Source of the DNA: Bin87 sp965243255
GTDB lineage: Bacteria; Chloroflexota; Dehalococcoidia; Lucifugimonadales; UBA3495
Assembly (NCBI GenBank): GCA_965243255.1
Contig: CBDEUH010000004.1
Span: forward strand, 2,542,001 to 2,606,000
Direction: 5' to 3'
DNA length: 64,000 bases
Shown: in pieces, positions 26,057 to 34,131 of the stretch
How the letters are laid out: each line of letters begins with the position of its first letter
Numbering within the stretch: position 1 is the stretch's first letter
The notes under the pieces: generated by a model
Seen by the model: the letters and a program-made list of their open reading frames with translations, nothing else
Told to the model about the DNA's origin: nothing
Database searches by the model: none
Position numbers and translations under genes: made by a program

Positions 26057-26154
26057 GTCGCATCCTTCAGGATGGGGAAGGGGATGGCTTTGAGGACGGT
26101 GGTTCATGGCGGTGGGCGCGGGGTCTATCAAGGACTGCGCCGGTAAATGATAAA

Positions 26155-26166
26155 GAACGAACGTTC
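26155..26166. promoter_or_regulatory. SOS box (GAACN4GTTC-type LexA site)
   Basis: The sequence GAACGAACGTTC matches the Gram-positive-type LexA site GAAC-N4-GTTC exactly. It lies in the 214-base divergent spacer, about 100 bases before imuB and about the same distance from the gene at 26271. It would make the imuB-dnaE2 operon DNA-damage inducible. Confidence 0.7.
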
Positions 26167-26270
26167 GCCAGTCAATAGCCGGTGGGCGGGCCGTTTGACA
26201 GCGCCAGGTGCGGCCACTACACTCGCTTTCGCTGAACTGTGGCTGATTCCACCTCCCCGATAGGCCGATA

Positions 26271-27302
26271 ATGCTTTCCACCGACGTTGCCGATGCCATT
26301 GAGTTGATGTTCGAGACCGGGTGGACGGATGGCCTGCCGGTGGTGCCGCCGTCGGAGGCGCTGGTGCGCCGGTTCGTCGAGAGCGCGGGCCGGGGCGGCG
26401 ACGAACTCATCGCCGAGCTGCCGCCGTTGGGCGGACGGGCGACGGTAGAGCGGGTTGCGGTCAACGCGGTGATGGCGGGCTGCCTTCCGGAGCACATGCC
26501 GGTGATCATCACCGCGCTGGAAGCGATGATGGACGAGCGGTTTAACCTGCGGGGCGTGATGTGCTCCACCGGCATCCACACGCCGCTGTTGATCATCAAC
26601 GGCCCCATCGTGAAGGAGCTGGACATCAACGGCGGCTACAACTGCTTCGGCTCGGGCTGGCGGGCCAACGCGACCATCGGCCGGGCGGTGAAGCTGGCCC
26701 TGCTCAACCTGGGGGGCGCCATCCCCGGCGAGACCAACAAGGCAACCTTCGGCCATCCCGGCGCCTACACCTACTGCGTGGCTGAGGACGAGGACGCCAA
26801 TCCCTGGGAGCCGATGCACGTGGAGCTGGGCTTTGCGCCCACCGACAGCACGGTGTCGGTGTTTCCGGCGGAGGCGCCGCACAACATCATGTATCACGCC
26901 TCTCACTCGCGGAACTTTCTGACCGTGCTGGCCGACACGATGTGCACCCTGGGCAACGTCCAGATGTACGTGATGGGCGACACCATGGTGGTGATTGGGC
27001 CAGAGCACGCCAAGTTTCTGCACCGGGACGGCTGGAACAAGCGGGACATCCGCCAGTTTCTCTATCAGAACGCGCGCAAGCCGGTGCGGAAGATCAAGCA
27101 GGGCGGGCCGCCCCAGGGGGACTCGCGCCGCGGCCACTTCTGGCCCCGGTATATCGACGCTGAGGACGACGACCAGATGGTGCCGGTGGTGCGCGCCCCG
27201 GAACGCATCAACATTTTTGTCGCCGGCGGCGCCGGGGGCCCGCACTCGGCCTATCTGCCGGGCTGGGGGTCTCAGCGGGTGACGCGAAAGATCGAACGCT
27301 GA
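26271..27302 (+). CDS. Conserved protein encoded next to a UGSC selenoprotein
   Basis: A 343-residue soluble protein of no function I can assign. Conserved-looking stretches are GWTDGLPVVPPSEALV near residue 18, VMAGCLPEHMPVI near residue 67, GVMCSTGIHTPLLIINGP near residue 95, FGSGWRANATIGRAVKL, and GHPGAYTYCVAEDEDANPWEP near residue 165. Two cysteines lie in regions that look catalytic (AGC and MCSTG). The next gene, a UGSC-family selenoprotein, starts 14 bases after it, so the two are probably co-translated and may form one enzyme. There is no signal peptide or membrane segment. It is divergent from imuB. Confidence 0.7.
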   Translation: MLSTDVADAIELMFETGWTDGLPVVPPSEALVRRFVESAGRGGDELIAELPPLGGRATVERVAVNAVMAGCLPEHMPVIITALEAMMDERFNLRGVMCSTGIHTPLLIINGPIVKELDINGGYNCFGSGWRANATIGRAVKLALLNLGGAIPGETNKATFGHPGAYTYCVAEDEDANPWEPMHVELGFAPTDSTVSVFPAEAPHNIMYHASHSRNFLTVLADTMCTLGNVQMYVMGDTMVVIGPEHAKFLHRDGWNKRDIRQFLYQNARKPVRKIKQGGPPQGDSRRGHFWPRYIDAEDDDQMVPVVRAPERINIFVAGGAGGPHSAYLPGWGSQRVTRKIER

Positions 27303-27316
27303 TTGCAGAGGTAACC

Positions 27317-27874
27317 ATGACGGTGACGAACTACCAGGAACGGATGCGGGAACTGGGGCTGGCCCTGCCCATTGACCCGGAGGCGGCGTCGCGCTGGCGG
27401 GCTGCGCCCCGGCTGGAGACGCTGCACGACAAGGTCGGCGGCTTTTTGGGCAACCGCAAGGCCAACGCCGACCTGCTGCTGCGCAACATCGGCGAGCGGA
27501 TAGCGAAGGACCTGGAGCTGGGGGACATCATCGCCGTGGACAAGTTCGTGTATTCCCGGCCGGCGGCTGACGAGATTATCAGCGAGCTCTCGGAGCGGTG
27601 CGACTTTGTGGTTACTGCGATTGCGGATTGAGGGTCCTGCACCGCGTGCAGTGTGCACGACGCAATGGCGCTGGAGAACCTGGGCATCCCCACGGTGGTG
27701 CTGTGCACCGATCCGTTCCTGAACTCGGCCTTTCGCCACGCCCGCACCTTTGGCCGGGGGGACTTTCACCCGCTGGGCATTCCGCATCCTTTGGGCGGGT
27801 TGACGGCCGACATGGTTTCAGTACGGGCCGGTGAGCTGGAGCAGGCGGTGATTGATACGCTGACAGCGTATTAG
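27317..27874 (+). CDS. UGSC-family selenoprotein with in-frame UGA (Sec105)
   Basis: Two same-frame ORFs (27317-27631 and one resuming after it) make one 185-residue protein if the UGA at 27629-27631 is read as selenocysteine. The junction then reads AIAD-U-GSC-TAC, the U/C-G-S-C motif for which the UGSC family is named, followed by NLGIPTVVLCTDPF, which recalls the C-terminal part of glycine reductase GrdB. Sec105 and Cys108 would form the redox centre. A SECIS-like hairpin follows the UGA at the usual distance. No selA, selB, selC or selD gene lies in the window. The alternative is a pseudogene split by a stop, but the codons on both sides stay intact. Confidence 0.82.
27629..27667 (+). promoter_or_regulatory. 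Sec UGA codon and bacterial SECIS-like hairpin
   Basis: After the UGA (27629-27631), CGTGCA (27645-27650) pairs with TGCACG (27654-27659) around a GTG loop. The loop GU falls 20-21 bases after the UGA, the same place as the essential GU in E. coli fdhF as I recall it. A competing hairpin, CTGCAC (27637-27642) with GTGCAG (27646-27651), is possible. Confidence 0.65.
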
Positions 27875-27914
27875 GGCCTTTTGACATCCCGGTTAAGGGT
27901 TGAAGGGTGAGGAT

Positions 27915-28928
27915 ATGCGCGTTGGTTATCAGGTTGGGCAGGTGGTGCAGCGGGACAGCATCGACCACCAGCAACAGTGGCAGAACCACCTGGAGCAGTT
28001 CCGGGCTTCCCGCGACGCCGGGTTCGATATCTATTGCTGGGCGCACCACTACCTGATTGACCCCTTCCAGCACTTTCAGCCCTGGCCGGTGTTGGCGCGC
28101 CTCGCCGCCGAGCCGGGGGATATGAAGCTGGCCACGTCCGTCCTGTTGCTGCCGCTGCTGAATCCGGTGGAGGTAGCGGAGCAGGTGGCGACCCTGGACC
28201 ACATCGCGGAAGGGCGCTTCATCCTGGGAATCGGGCTGGGTTACCGTCCGGAGGAGTGTGAAGCCTTCGGAACGAGGATGTCCCAACGGGGCGCGCGCTG
28301 CACCGAAGCTCTGGGTCTGATGCGGCGGTTGTGGAGCGACGATGAGGTAACCCACCACGGCCGCTACTACCGGGTAACTGGGGCACGCCCCACCGCCCGG
28401 CCCTACCAGAAGCCTCACCCCAAGGTCTGGCAGGCGGCGATGAGCGATCCGGCGGTGCGCCGGGTGGGCCGCGGCGGCGACATCCTGTACGTGGGCCCGG
28501 CCCAGTCGAACGCCACCATCCGGCAGCAGATATCGCTGTACCATCAGACGCTGGAGGCTCACGGCCACGACGTGCCTGAGGACATGGTCATCGTGCGGGA
28601 GTTCTTCTGCGCCCCAACCCACGAGGAGGCACTGGAGCGTGCCCGGGCCAATTTCGCCAAGAAGTACGAAGTGTACGCCTACCACGGTTTGCACGGCACC
28701 GACGACGAGTTGACCCGCAAGGTTACCGGCGACCTGGAAACGCTAATGGACGACACCTTTTTGGTGGGCAGCCCTGAGGAGTGCGTTGAGCAGATTGCCG
28801 CCTACCACGAGATGGGGTTCACCGACGTGGCAATCCGGTTGTTCTATCCGGAGATGTCCCAGGCCGAGGTGCTGGAGCATATTGACCTGGTGGGGCGAGA
28901 GGTCATACCGGCGTTGCACGCCCTGTAA
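27915..28928 (+). CDS. LLM class flavin-dependent oxidoreductase
   Basis: A 337-residue luciferase-like monooxygenase. It has the ASRDAGFDIYCWAHHY segment near residue 32, MKLATSVLLLPLLNPVEVAE near residue 70, the DHIAEGRFILGIGLGYRPEE cofactor loop near residue 95 and VTHHGRYYRVTGARPTARPY in the insertion before the KPHPKVW strand. The start is the ATG at 27915, preceded by GGGTGAGG; a TTG at 27900 is the upstream limit. It is more like FMN-dependent alkanal or nitrilotriacetate monooxygenases than the F420 branch. It is only distantly similar to the LLM protein at 12326-13288. Confidence 0.88.
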   Translation: MRVGYQVGQVVQRDSIDHQQQWQNHLEQFRASRDAGFDIYCWAHHYLIDPFQHFQPWPVLARLAAEPGDMKLATSVLLLPLLNPVEVAEQVATLDHIAEGRFILGIGLGYRPEECEAFGTRMSQRGARCTEALGLMRRLWSDDEVTHHGRYYRVTGARPTARPYQKPHPKVWQAAMSDPAVRRVGRGGDILYVGPAQSNATIRQQISLYHQTLEAHGHDVPEDMVIVREFFCAPTHEEALERARANFAKKYEVYAYHGLHGTDDELTRKVTGDLETLMDDTFLVGSPEECVEQIAAYHEMGFTDVAIRLFYPEMSQAEVLEHIDLVGREVIPALHAL

Positions 28929-29052
28929 TTGGCAGGGTCTTTCAGGGGAGCGATGGGAATACAAGCGGCGATATTCGTTGTACAATCGGCTCGAATCTGA
29001 AAGCAAGCAGGCTAAAGAACCGGTTCACCGGGCGCATCCAGGAGGTGACGAC

Positions 29053-29946
29053 ATGGCAACCGTCGGCAGCGGCAAGTACACCTACGAGCGGGTGGAGAAC
29101 TGGGAGAAACTGCCCGAGGGATGGCAGCTGGGACAGACGGCCATCGTTACCGACTCGGCGGACCGGGTGTATCTCTTCAACCGAGGGGAACACCCGCTGA
29201 TCGTCCTGGACCGGGAGGGCAATTTTCTCTCCTCGTGGGGCGAGGGAGTGCTGACCGACGCCCACGGGATGTTCATTGACGACGACGAGAACCTGTACCT
29301 GCCGGTCAAGAACAGCCACGTGGTGCTCAAGTACGACCCCAGCGGCAACCTGCTGATGACCATGGGCGAATGGGACCAGCCGTCGGATACCGGCTGGTCG
29401 GGGAACTACAGCGACCCGGCGGTGCGGGCGGCCGGCCCGTTCAATCGGCCCAGCGACATCGCCATATCGCCCGACGGGCTGCTGTACATCTCGGACGGGT
29501 ACGGCAACGCCCGGGTGCACCGGTTCACTGCTGACGGCGAGCTGGTGGACTCCTGGGGCGCGCCGGGGAAGACCGGCCCCGGCGAGTTTCACGTTCCGCA
29601 CGGGGTGTGGGTGCATACGGACGGGCGGGTATTAGTGGCCGACCGGGAGAACAACCGGATGCAGATCTTCGACGCCGAGGGCAACTTCCTGGAGCAGTGG
29701 GCGGATCTGGCGCGGCCCTGCGACATCTACATCGACGATGACGAAGCGGTATACGTGCCGGAGCTGGACGGTTTCATGTCCATCCTGGACATCCGGGGCA
29801 ACGTGCTGGCCCGGTGGGGCAGCCCATCGGACGCCGGATGGGGCAACGGCGCGCATGCCGTCTGGGTTGACTCCCACGGGGACATCTACGTGAACCAGAA
29901 CCTGGAAGGAGAGCGGCTGATCAAGTACCGACACGTCGTGGGCTAG
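29053..29946 (+). CDS. NHL-repeat beta-propeller protein (paralogue 1)
   Basis: A 297-residue propeller with NHL-type blades such as PFNRPSDIAISPDGLLYISD, NARVHRFTADGELVDSWG and VPHGVWVHTDGRVLVADREN. It resembles peptidyl-alpha-hydroxyglycine lyase-type six-bladed propellers but I see no firm catalytic motif. There is no signal peptide. The start is the ATG at 29053, four bases after the perfect binding site GGAGGTGA (29041-29048). TACAAT at 28981-28986 may be its -10. It is clearly paralogous to 32060-32941: both begin MxTVGSGxYTYExVENW. Confidence 0.82.
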   Translation: MATVGSGKYTYERVENWEKLPEGWQLGQTAIVTDSADRVYLFNRGEHPLIVLDREGNFLSSWGEGVLTDAHGMFIDDDENLYLPVKNSHVVLKYDPSGNLLMTMGEWDQPSDTGWSGNYSDPAVRAAGPFNRPSDIAISPDGLLYISDGYGNARVHRFTADGELVDSWGAPGKTGPGEFHVPHGVWVHTDGRVLVADRENNRMQIFDAEGNFLEQWADLARPCDIYIDDDEAVYVPELDGFMSILDIRGNVLARWGSPSDAGWGNGAHAVWVDSHGDIYVNQNLEGERLIKYRHVVG

Positions 29947-30043
29947 GGCCTTTCGACTCTCGCCACCATTTCGGATCGATTCCGGCATCCCGACTCCACT
30001 GCAGGCCCAGGGGGATGTTTCGCCATGGGCAAAGGAGACAGCC

Positions 30044-30289
30044 ATGCAAGGGGAGAAGAATAGAATCGTGGCCGGTCTGCTCGCGATATTCCTGGGCAGC
30101 TACGGCGTCCACCACTTCTACCTGGGGAACAACAGGACCGGGGTTATATTTCTGCTGTGCACTCTGGTGGGGTGGATTCTCATTTTCATTCCGCCCATCG
30201 TCGTCTGGGTCATCTCCATCGTCCAGGGCATCAGGTATCTGACGTCAACGGACGAAGACTTTGAGCGCAACTTCGTTCCGAATCGCTGA
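30044..30289 (+). CDS. TM2 domain membrane protein
   Basis: An 81-residue TM2 protein. It has a basic N-terminus, a first membrane helix IVAGLLAIFLGSYGVHHFYL, the turn GNNRTGVI and a second helix near VGWILIFIPPIVVWVISIV. The GxHxFYLG and DRG-like turn are the family signature. It sits in the inner membrane; its role is unknown across bacteria. AAAGGAGA lies six bases before the ATG. It is a stand-alone gene between an NHL protein and an FMN oxidase. Confidence 0.88.
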   Translation: MQGEKNRIVAGLLAIFLGSYGVHHFYLGNNRTGVIFLLCTLVGWILIFIPPIVVWVISIVQGIRYLTSTDEDFERNFVPNR

Positions 30290-30425
30290 CCCCCGGGGAC
30301 TTGCCCGCAGCGGCGGCACGCCGTACATTAGGGGCGCTTCAACTCTATCCGCTGAAAACGCTGCTTGCACCCCAATGCCGGGCGGGCAGCGGCGGGCATA
30401 ATCCGTCTCCAATAAGGAGGTCAAG

Positions 30426-31526
30426 ATGCGACTGGACCCCATCAACCTATACGACTACGAAGAACGGGCCAGGCTGGTGCTGCCCCACGACGATTGGGAC
30501 ACCATTGACGCCGGGGCCATGGACATGTTCACCACCCGGCGCAATCGGACCGCCTTCGAGGAGCTGACGCTGCGCCCCCGGTTCCTGCGGGACATCACGG
30601 AGCGGGACCTTTCGACCACCATGCTGGGCAATGAGCTGAGCATGCCGGTGTTCGTATGTCCGGCGGGTTCGCATCACCGGGCCCATCCGGAGGGCGAGGT
30701 GGCGACGGCGCGCGGCGCGAGCATGTCGAACACCCTGATGATGCTCAGCACTGGTTCCAACTGCAGCATGGAAGAGGTGGCCGAGGAAGCCACCAGCCCC
30801 CTCTTCTTCCAGCTGTACCACCGGGGTTACGACCTGACCGAGATGCTGGTACGGCGGGCCGAAGAGGCCGGGTTCAAGGCCATCACGCTGACGGTGGACA
30901 CGCCGACGCCCAGCCCCAAGGAGCGGGACCTGCGGAACCGGTACAACCGGAACTTTGAGCAGGGCAACTTCCGGGGGGTCAACAGGCCGGAGAACGTGCT
31001 GCGGGGCACCGACGAGTCCGTGGGCTGGGACGTCAACCGCGAGGCTCCTCTGACCTGGGGAGAGCTGGAATGGCTGCGCAACCTGACCGGGCTGCCCCTG
31101 GTGTTGAAGGGCATTCGCACCGCCGAAGACGCCCACATTGCCGCCGAGAGCGGCGTGGACGGCATCCTGGTGTCCACCCACGGCGGGCGCCAGCTGGACA
31201 TGACCATGGGCGCAATTGAGATGCTGCCGGAGGTCGTGGATGCGGTGAAGGGCAACTGCGAAGTGTATGTTGACTCAGGCGTCCGGCGGGGCAGCGACGT
31301 GGTGAAGGCGCTGGCCCTGGGCGCCAGGGCGGTTGGCATCGGGCGGCCACTGTACTGGGGGTTGGCGGTCAACGGGGCCGAGGGCGTGCACGGGGTGCTG
31401 GAACTGCTGCGGGAGGAGATTGGCCGGGCCATGGCCTACTGCGGGCAGACCTCCGTGCAGGACCTGGAGCCCAACCTGGTCAACATCCCGCAGGGCTGGG
31501 GAGCGGCGCCGCAGCCGGACTTCTGA
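30426..31526 (+). CDS. FMN-dependent alpha-hydroxy acid oxidase/dehydrogenase
   Basis: A 366-residue TIM-barrel flavoenzyme of the glycolate oxidase/lactate dehydrogenase family. Marks are NRTAFEELTLRPRFLRDI near residue 38, VFVCPAGSHHRAHPEGE near residue 75, the FMN-binding LPLVLKGIRTAEDAHIA near residue 222, and the active-site VSTHGGRQLD near residue 247 with its catalytic His and Arg. The last is usually SNHGGRQLD, so the Asn is Thr here. VDSGVRRGSDVVKALALGA follows. A perfect AAGGAGGT site lies before the ATG. The substrate could be glycolate, lactate or a longer hydroxy acid. Confidence 0.92.
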   Translation: MRLDPINLYDYEERARLVLPHDDWDTIDAGAMDMFTTRRNRTAFEELTLRPRFLRDITERDLSTTMLGNELSMPVFVCPAGSHHRAHPEGEVATARGASMSNTLMMLSTGSNCSMEEVAEEATSPLFFQLYHRGYDLTEMLVRRAEEAGFKAITLTVDTPTPSPKERDLRNRYNRNFEQGNFRGVNRPENVLRGTDESVGWDVNREAPLTWGELEWLRNLTGLPLVLKGIRTAEDAHIAAESGVDGILVSTHGGRQLDMTMGAIEMLPEVVDAVKGNCEVYVDSGVRRGSDVVKALALGARAVGIGRPLYWGLAVNGAEGVHGVLELLREEIGRAMAYCGQTSVQDLEPNLVNIPQGWGAAPQPDF

Positions 31527-31530
31527 GCAT

Positions 31531-31944
31531 CTACAGAGCAGCGACCGCCTTGATTTCCACCAGGAACTCCTCACGGACCAGGCCGTCGATCACCAGCAGG
31601 GTGTTGGGCGGATAGTCGCCGTTGGGGAAAATTTCCGGGAATACCTGGTTTCTGCCATCGATGAAGCCCGGCACGGCGTCACGCCCCACCACGTAGGTGG
31701 TAAATTCCACCACGTTGTCGAACCCGGCGCCGGCCGACGCCAGGACGCCGCCGATGTTTTGAAAGACCTGGCGGGTCTGAGCGGCAACGTCGCCGGGACC
31801 GACGAGGGCGCCGGACAGGTCAACGCCGACCTGTCCGGCCACGTAGATCAGCTTACCGGGGCTGACCGACATTCCGACCGAATAGGCGCCGAGGGGCTGA
31901 GGAGCCTGGTCGCTGATTATCGCGGTGCGTTGTAGATTGGCCAT
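31531..31944 (-). CDS. RidA family protein (copy 3)
   Basis: A 137-residue RidA of the RutC/YjgF-like branch, different from the two copies at 11.9 and 14.6 kb. It reads APQPLGAYSVGMSVSPGKLIYVAGQ near the N-terminus in two parts, then VVEFTTYVVGRDAVPGFIDGR, NTLLVIDGLVREEFLVEIKAVA at the end, where the Arg of LVRE fits the ligand-binding position. The frame opens upstream to 31977, but the ATG at 31944 follows a GAGGTGA site. It is convergent with the hydroxy acid oxidase gene four bases away. Confidence 0.88.
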   Translation of the reverse strand: MANLQRTAIISDQAPQPLGAYSVGMSVSPGKLIYVAGQVGVDLSGALVGPGDVAAQTRQVFQNIGGVLASAGAGFDNVVEFTTYVVGRDAVPGFIDGRNQVFPEIFPNGDYPPNTLLVIDGLVREEFLVEIKAVAAL

Positions 31945-32059
31945 AGTGTTCACCTCGCGGGCATCTGCCGGGGTCATTATATGGCACGGGGCGTTTTACG
32001 GGTTACAATAGCGACGTCAATCGAAGAGATACTGACCAGGGCAAAAGGAGAATAGAAGC

Positions 32060-32941
32060 ATGACCACGGTAGGAAGCGGAAATTACACCTATGAAGTGGT
32101 GGAGAACTGGGCCAATCTGCCAGGGGGCGATACCTTCGCCATGGTCAGCGCCATCGCGACGGACTCGCAGGACCGGGTGTTTGCCTTCCAGCGCAAGGAC
32201 CCGCCCATCCTGATCTTTGACCGGGACGGCAACCTGCTGGACAGCTGGGGCAATGGGGCGTTCACCTTCGCACACGGCATCTTCATCGACGACGACGACA
32301 CGGTGTACCTGACCGACCGGGACAACTCGGTGTGCCTGGTGTACACCATCGACGGCAAGCCGATCCAGATGCTGGGACGCCACGGCGTCCACTCGGATAC
32401 CGGGTGTGAGAACCCGGGCGACCTGTGCCCGCGTTCGGCCGGGCCGTTCAACTACCCGGCCGAGCTGGTGCCGTCGCCGTCGGGGGACCTGTACGTGGCG
32501 GACGGATACCGCAACGCCAGGGTCCACCGGTTCAGCTGGGACGGTCAGCTCAAGCAGTCGTGGGGCGAACCGGGGAAGAGCGAGCCGGGGCACTTCCACC
32601 TGCCGCACAGCATTGTGATCCACAATGACACGATTTTCCTGTGCGACCGGGAGAACCACCGGATGCAGCTCTTCAGCCTGGACGGTGAGTTCATCACCAT
32701 CTGGGACGACATCCAGCGGCCCATGGACATCTCGGTGGACAGCGCGGGGAACCTGGTGGTCAGCGAGGGCAGCGTCAACGATTCGTCGGCCAGGGTGAGC
32801 GTGCTGGACACCTCCGGAAACGTGTTGTCGCGCTTCGATTGCCGGGGCCCCGGTCACGGCAGCTGGGTGGACTCTCGGGGCGACATCTACGTTGGGCTCA
32901 GCGACGGCACCGGCATCGACAAGTTCGTTCGCCAGGGCTGA
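32060..32941 (+). CDS. NHL-repeat beta-propeller protein (paralogue 2)
   Basis: A 293-residue propeller, paralogous to 29053-29946 along its whole length: MTTVGSGNYTYEVVENW at the start, blades such as FNYPAELVPSPSGDLYVADGYR and LPHSIVIHNDTIFLCDREN, and a closing GSWVDSRGDIYVG. It has no signal peptide and no clear catalytic motif. It may act as a small-molecule lyase or lactonase, or as a binding scaffold. TACAAT at 32004-32009 could be its -10, and AAAAGGAGAA lies before the ATG. The MidA gene starts six bases after its stop. Confidence 0.82.
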   Translation: MTTVGSGNYTYEVVENWANLPGGDTFAMVSAIATDSQDRVFAFQRKDPPILIFDRDGNLLDSWGNGAFTFAHGIFIDDDDTVYLTDRDNSVCLVYTIDGKPIQMLGRHGVHSDTGCENPGDLCPRSAGPFNYPAELVPSPSGDLYVADGYRNARVHRFSWDGQLKQSWGEPGKSEPGHFHLPHSIVIHNDTIFLCDRENHRMQLFSLDGEFITIWDDIQRPMDISVDSAGNLVVSEGSVNDSSARVSVLDTSGNVLSRFDCRGPGHGSWVDSRGDIYVGLSDGTGIDKFVRQG

Positions 32942-32946
32942 TAGGG

Positions 32947-34128
32947 TTGCAATCAGCGGTTGAGGGGGAGATCCGGGAGCTGATCCGAAAGCACGGGCGA
33001 ATCACGTTTGCCCAGTTCATGCAGACCTGTCTGTACTCGCCCAGGGGAGGCTTTTACTCCGGCCGGCGAGATCGGATCAGCGCCCACTTCCAAACCTCGG
33101 CCACGATGCACCCGGCTTTCGGCGCGCTGATTGCCCGGCAGCTGGAGCAGATGTGGAACATCCTCGGCAACCCGTCCGTCTTTCACGTGATTGAGGCGGG
33201 ATCCGGGGATGGCGTTCTCGCTCAATCGATTGTTGAAGCCGGCGCCCGGGAGATTCCGCGATTCGCCGGGGCGCTCCGTTACGTTGCTGCGGACTACCAG
33301 CCCGTGCCGTTCCAATCGCCGGGCCACGATCTGGACAGGACCGGGGAATCTGCAGACTGGGCGCCTACGGGCGGGCGGGACATAAGCGCCAGGGTGCAAC
33401 GGGTGAAAGGGGAGGGACTTGGAGCATTCCGAAATATCGTGGGCTGCATCCTGTCCAACGAGTTGATTGACAACTTTCCGGTCCACCGGTTCTGCATCCA
33501 GGGCGGAAAGGTGAAGGAAGTGTACGTTGCGCTGGTTGACGGGAAGCTGGGGGAAATGCTGGGGGAGCCGTCAACGCCCCGTATTGAGGAAAGGCTGGAC
33601 AGCCTGGGGGTGTCGTTACCGGAGGGGTACCGAGGCGAGGTGAATTTGGCGATGGAGGACTGGGTTGACCAGGTTGCCGCGTCTTTGGAGCGCGGGTTTG
33701 TGCTCACCATAGACTACGGCCAGACGGCCGCTGACCTCTACTCGCCGCAGAACGGGCAGGGAACCGTGGTCTGCCACTACCGGCACGGCGTCAGCGACGA
33801 CCCGTACCGGAACGTGGGGGAGCAGGACATCACCTGCCAGGTGGATTTCACGTCGCTGAAGCGGCTGGGGGAAGGCCGCAGGCTGGCAACGGTCGGCTGT
33901 GCCACGCAGAGCGGGTTTCTGGCCAACCTGGGCTTCTACTCGTTGCTCGATGCCGAGCAGCGTGGGGCAGGCTCTGCCGCCCGCAGAGAACTGAGCCGCA
34001 TCGCCATGACGACCCTGGTGGACCCGGACGAATACGGCGACTTCAAGGCGCTGGCCCAGGGCAGGGGGATCGAACCGGGCGTCGGGCTGTTGGGGTTTGA
34101 AGGAGATGGCTCCGTTACGCCGGGCTGA
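32947..34128 (+). CDS. MidA/NDUFAF7-like SAM-dependent methyltransferase (DUF185)
   Basis: A 393-residue protein of the DUF185 family, whose mitochondrial member NDUFAF7 methylates an arginine of complex I. It reads RKHGRITFAQFMQTCLYSPRGGFY at the start, the SAM loop IEAGSGDGVLAQ near residue 83, SNELIDNFPVHRF near residue 170 and TIDYGQTAADLY near residue 255. I start at the TTG at 32947, six bases after the NHL stop; the frame is open further upstream only in antisense of the NHL gene. In bacteria its target is not settled; complex I or another respiratory protein is possible. Confidence 0.85.
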   Translation: MQSAVEGEIRELIRKHGRITFAQFMQTCLYSPRGGFYSGRRDRISAHFQTSATMHPAFGALIARQLEQMWNILGNPSVFHVIEAGSGDGVLAQSIVEAGAREIPRFAGALRYVAADYQPVPFQSPGHDLDRTGESADWAPTGGRDISARVQRVKGEGLGAFRNIVGCILSNELIDNFPVHRFCIQGGKVKEVYVALVDGKLGEMLGEPSTPRIEERLDSLGVSLPEGYRGEVNLAMEDWVDQVAASLERGFVLTIDYGQTAADLYSPQNGQGTVVCHYRHGVSDDPYRNVGEQDITCQVDFTSLKRLGEGRRLATVGCATQSGFLANLGFYSLLDAEQRGAGSAARRELSRIAMTTLVDPDEYGDFKALAQGRGIEPGVGLLGFEGDGSVTPG

Positions 34129-34131
34129 CGG

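Noticed and set aside
27629..27631. Treating the UGA as a simple nonsense mutation
   Set aside because: The GSC context, preserved downstream frame and well-placed hairpin all fit selenocysteine better.
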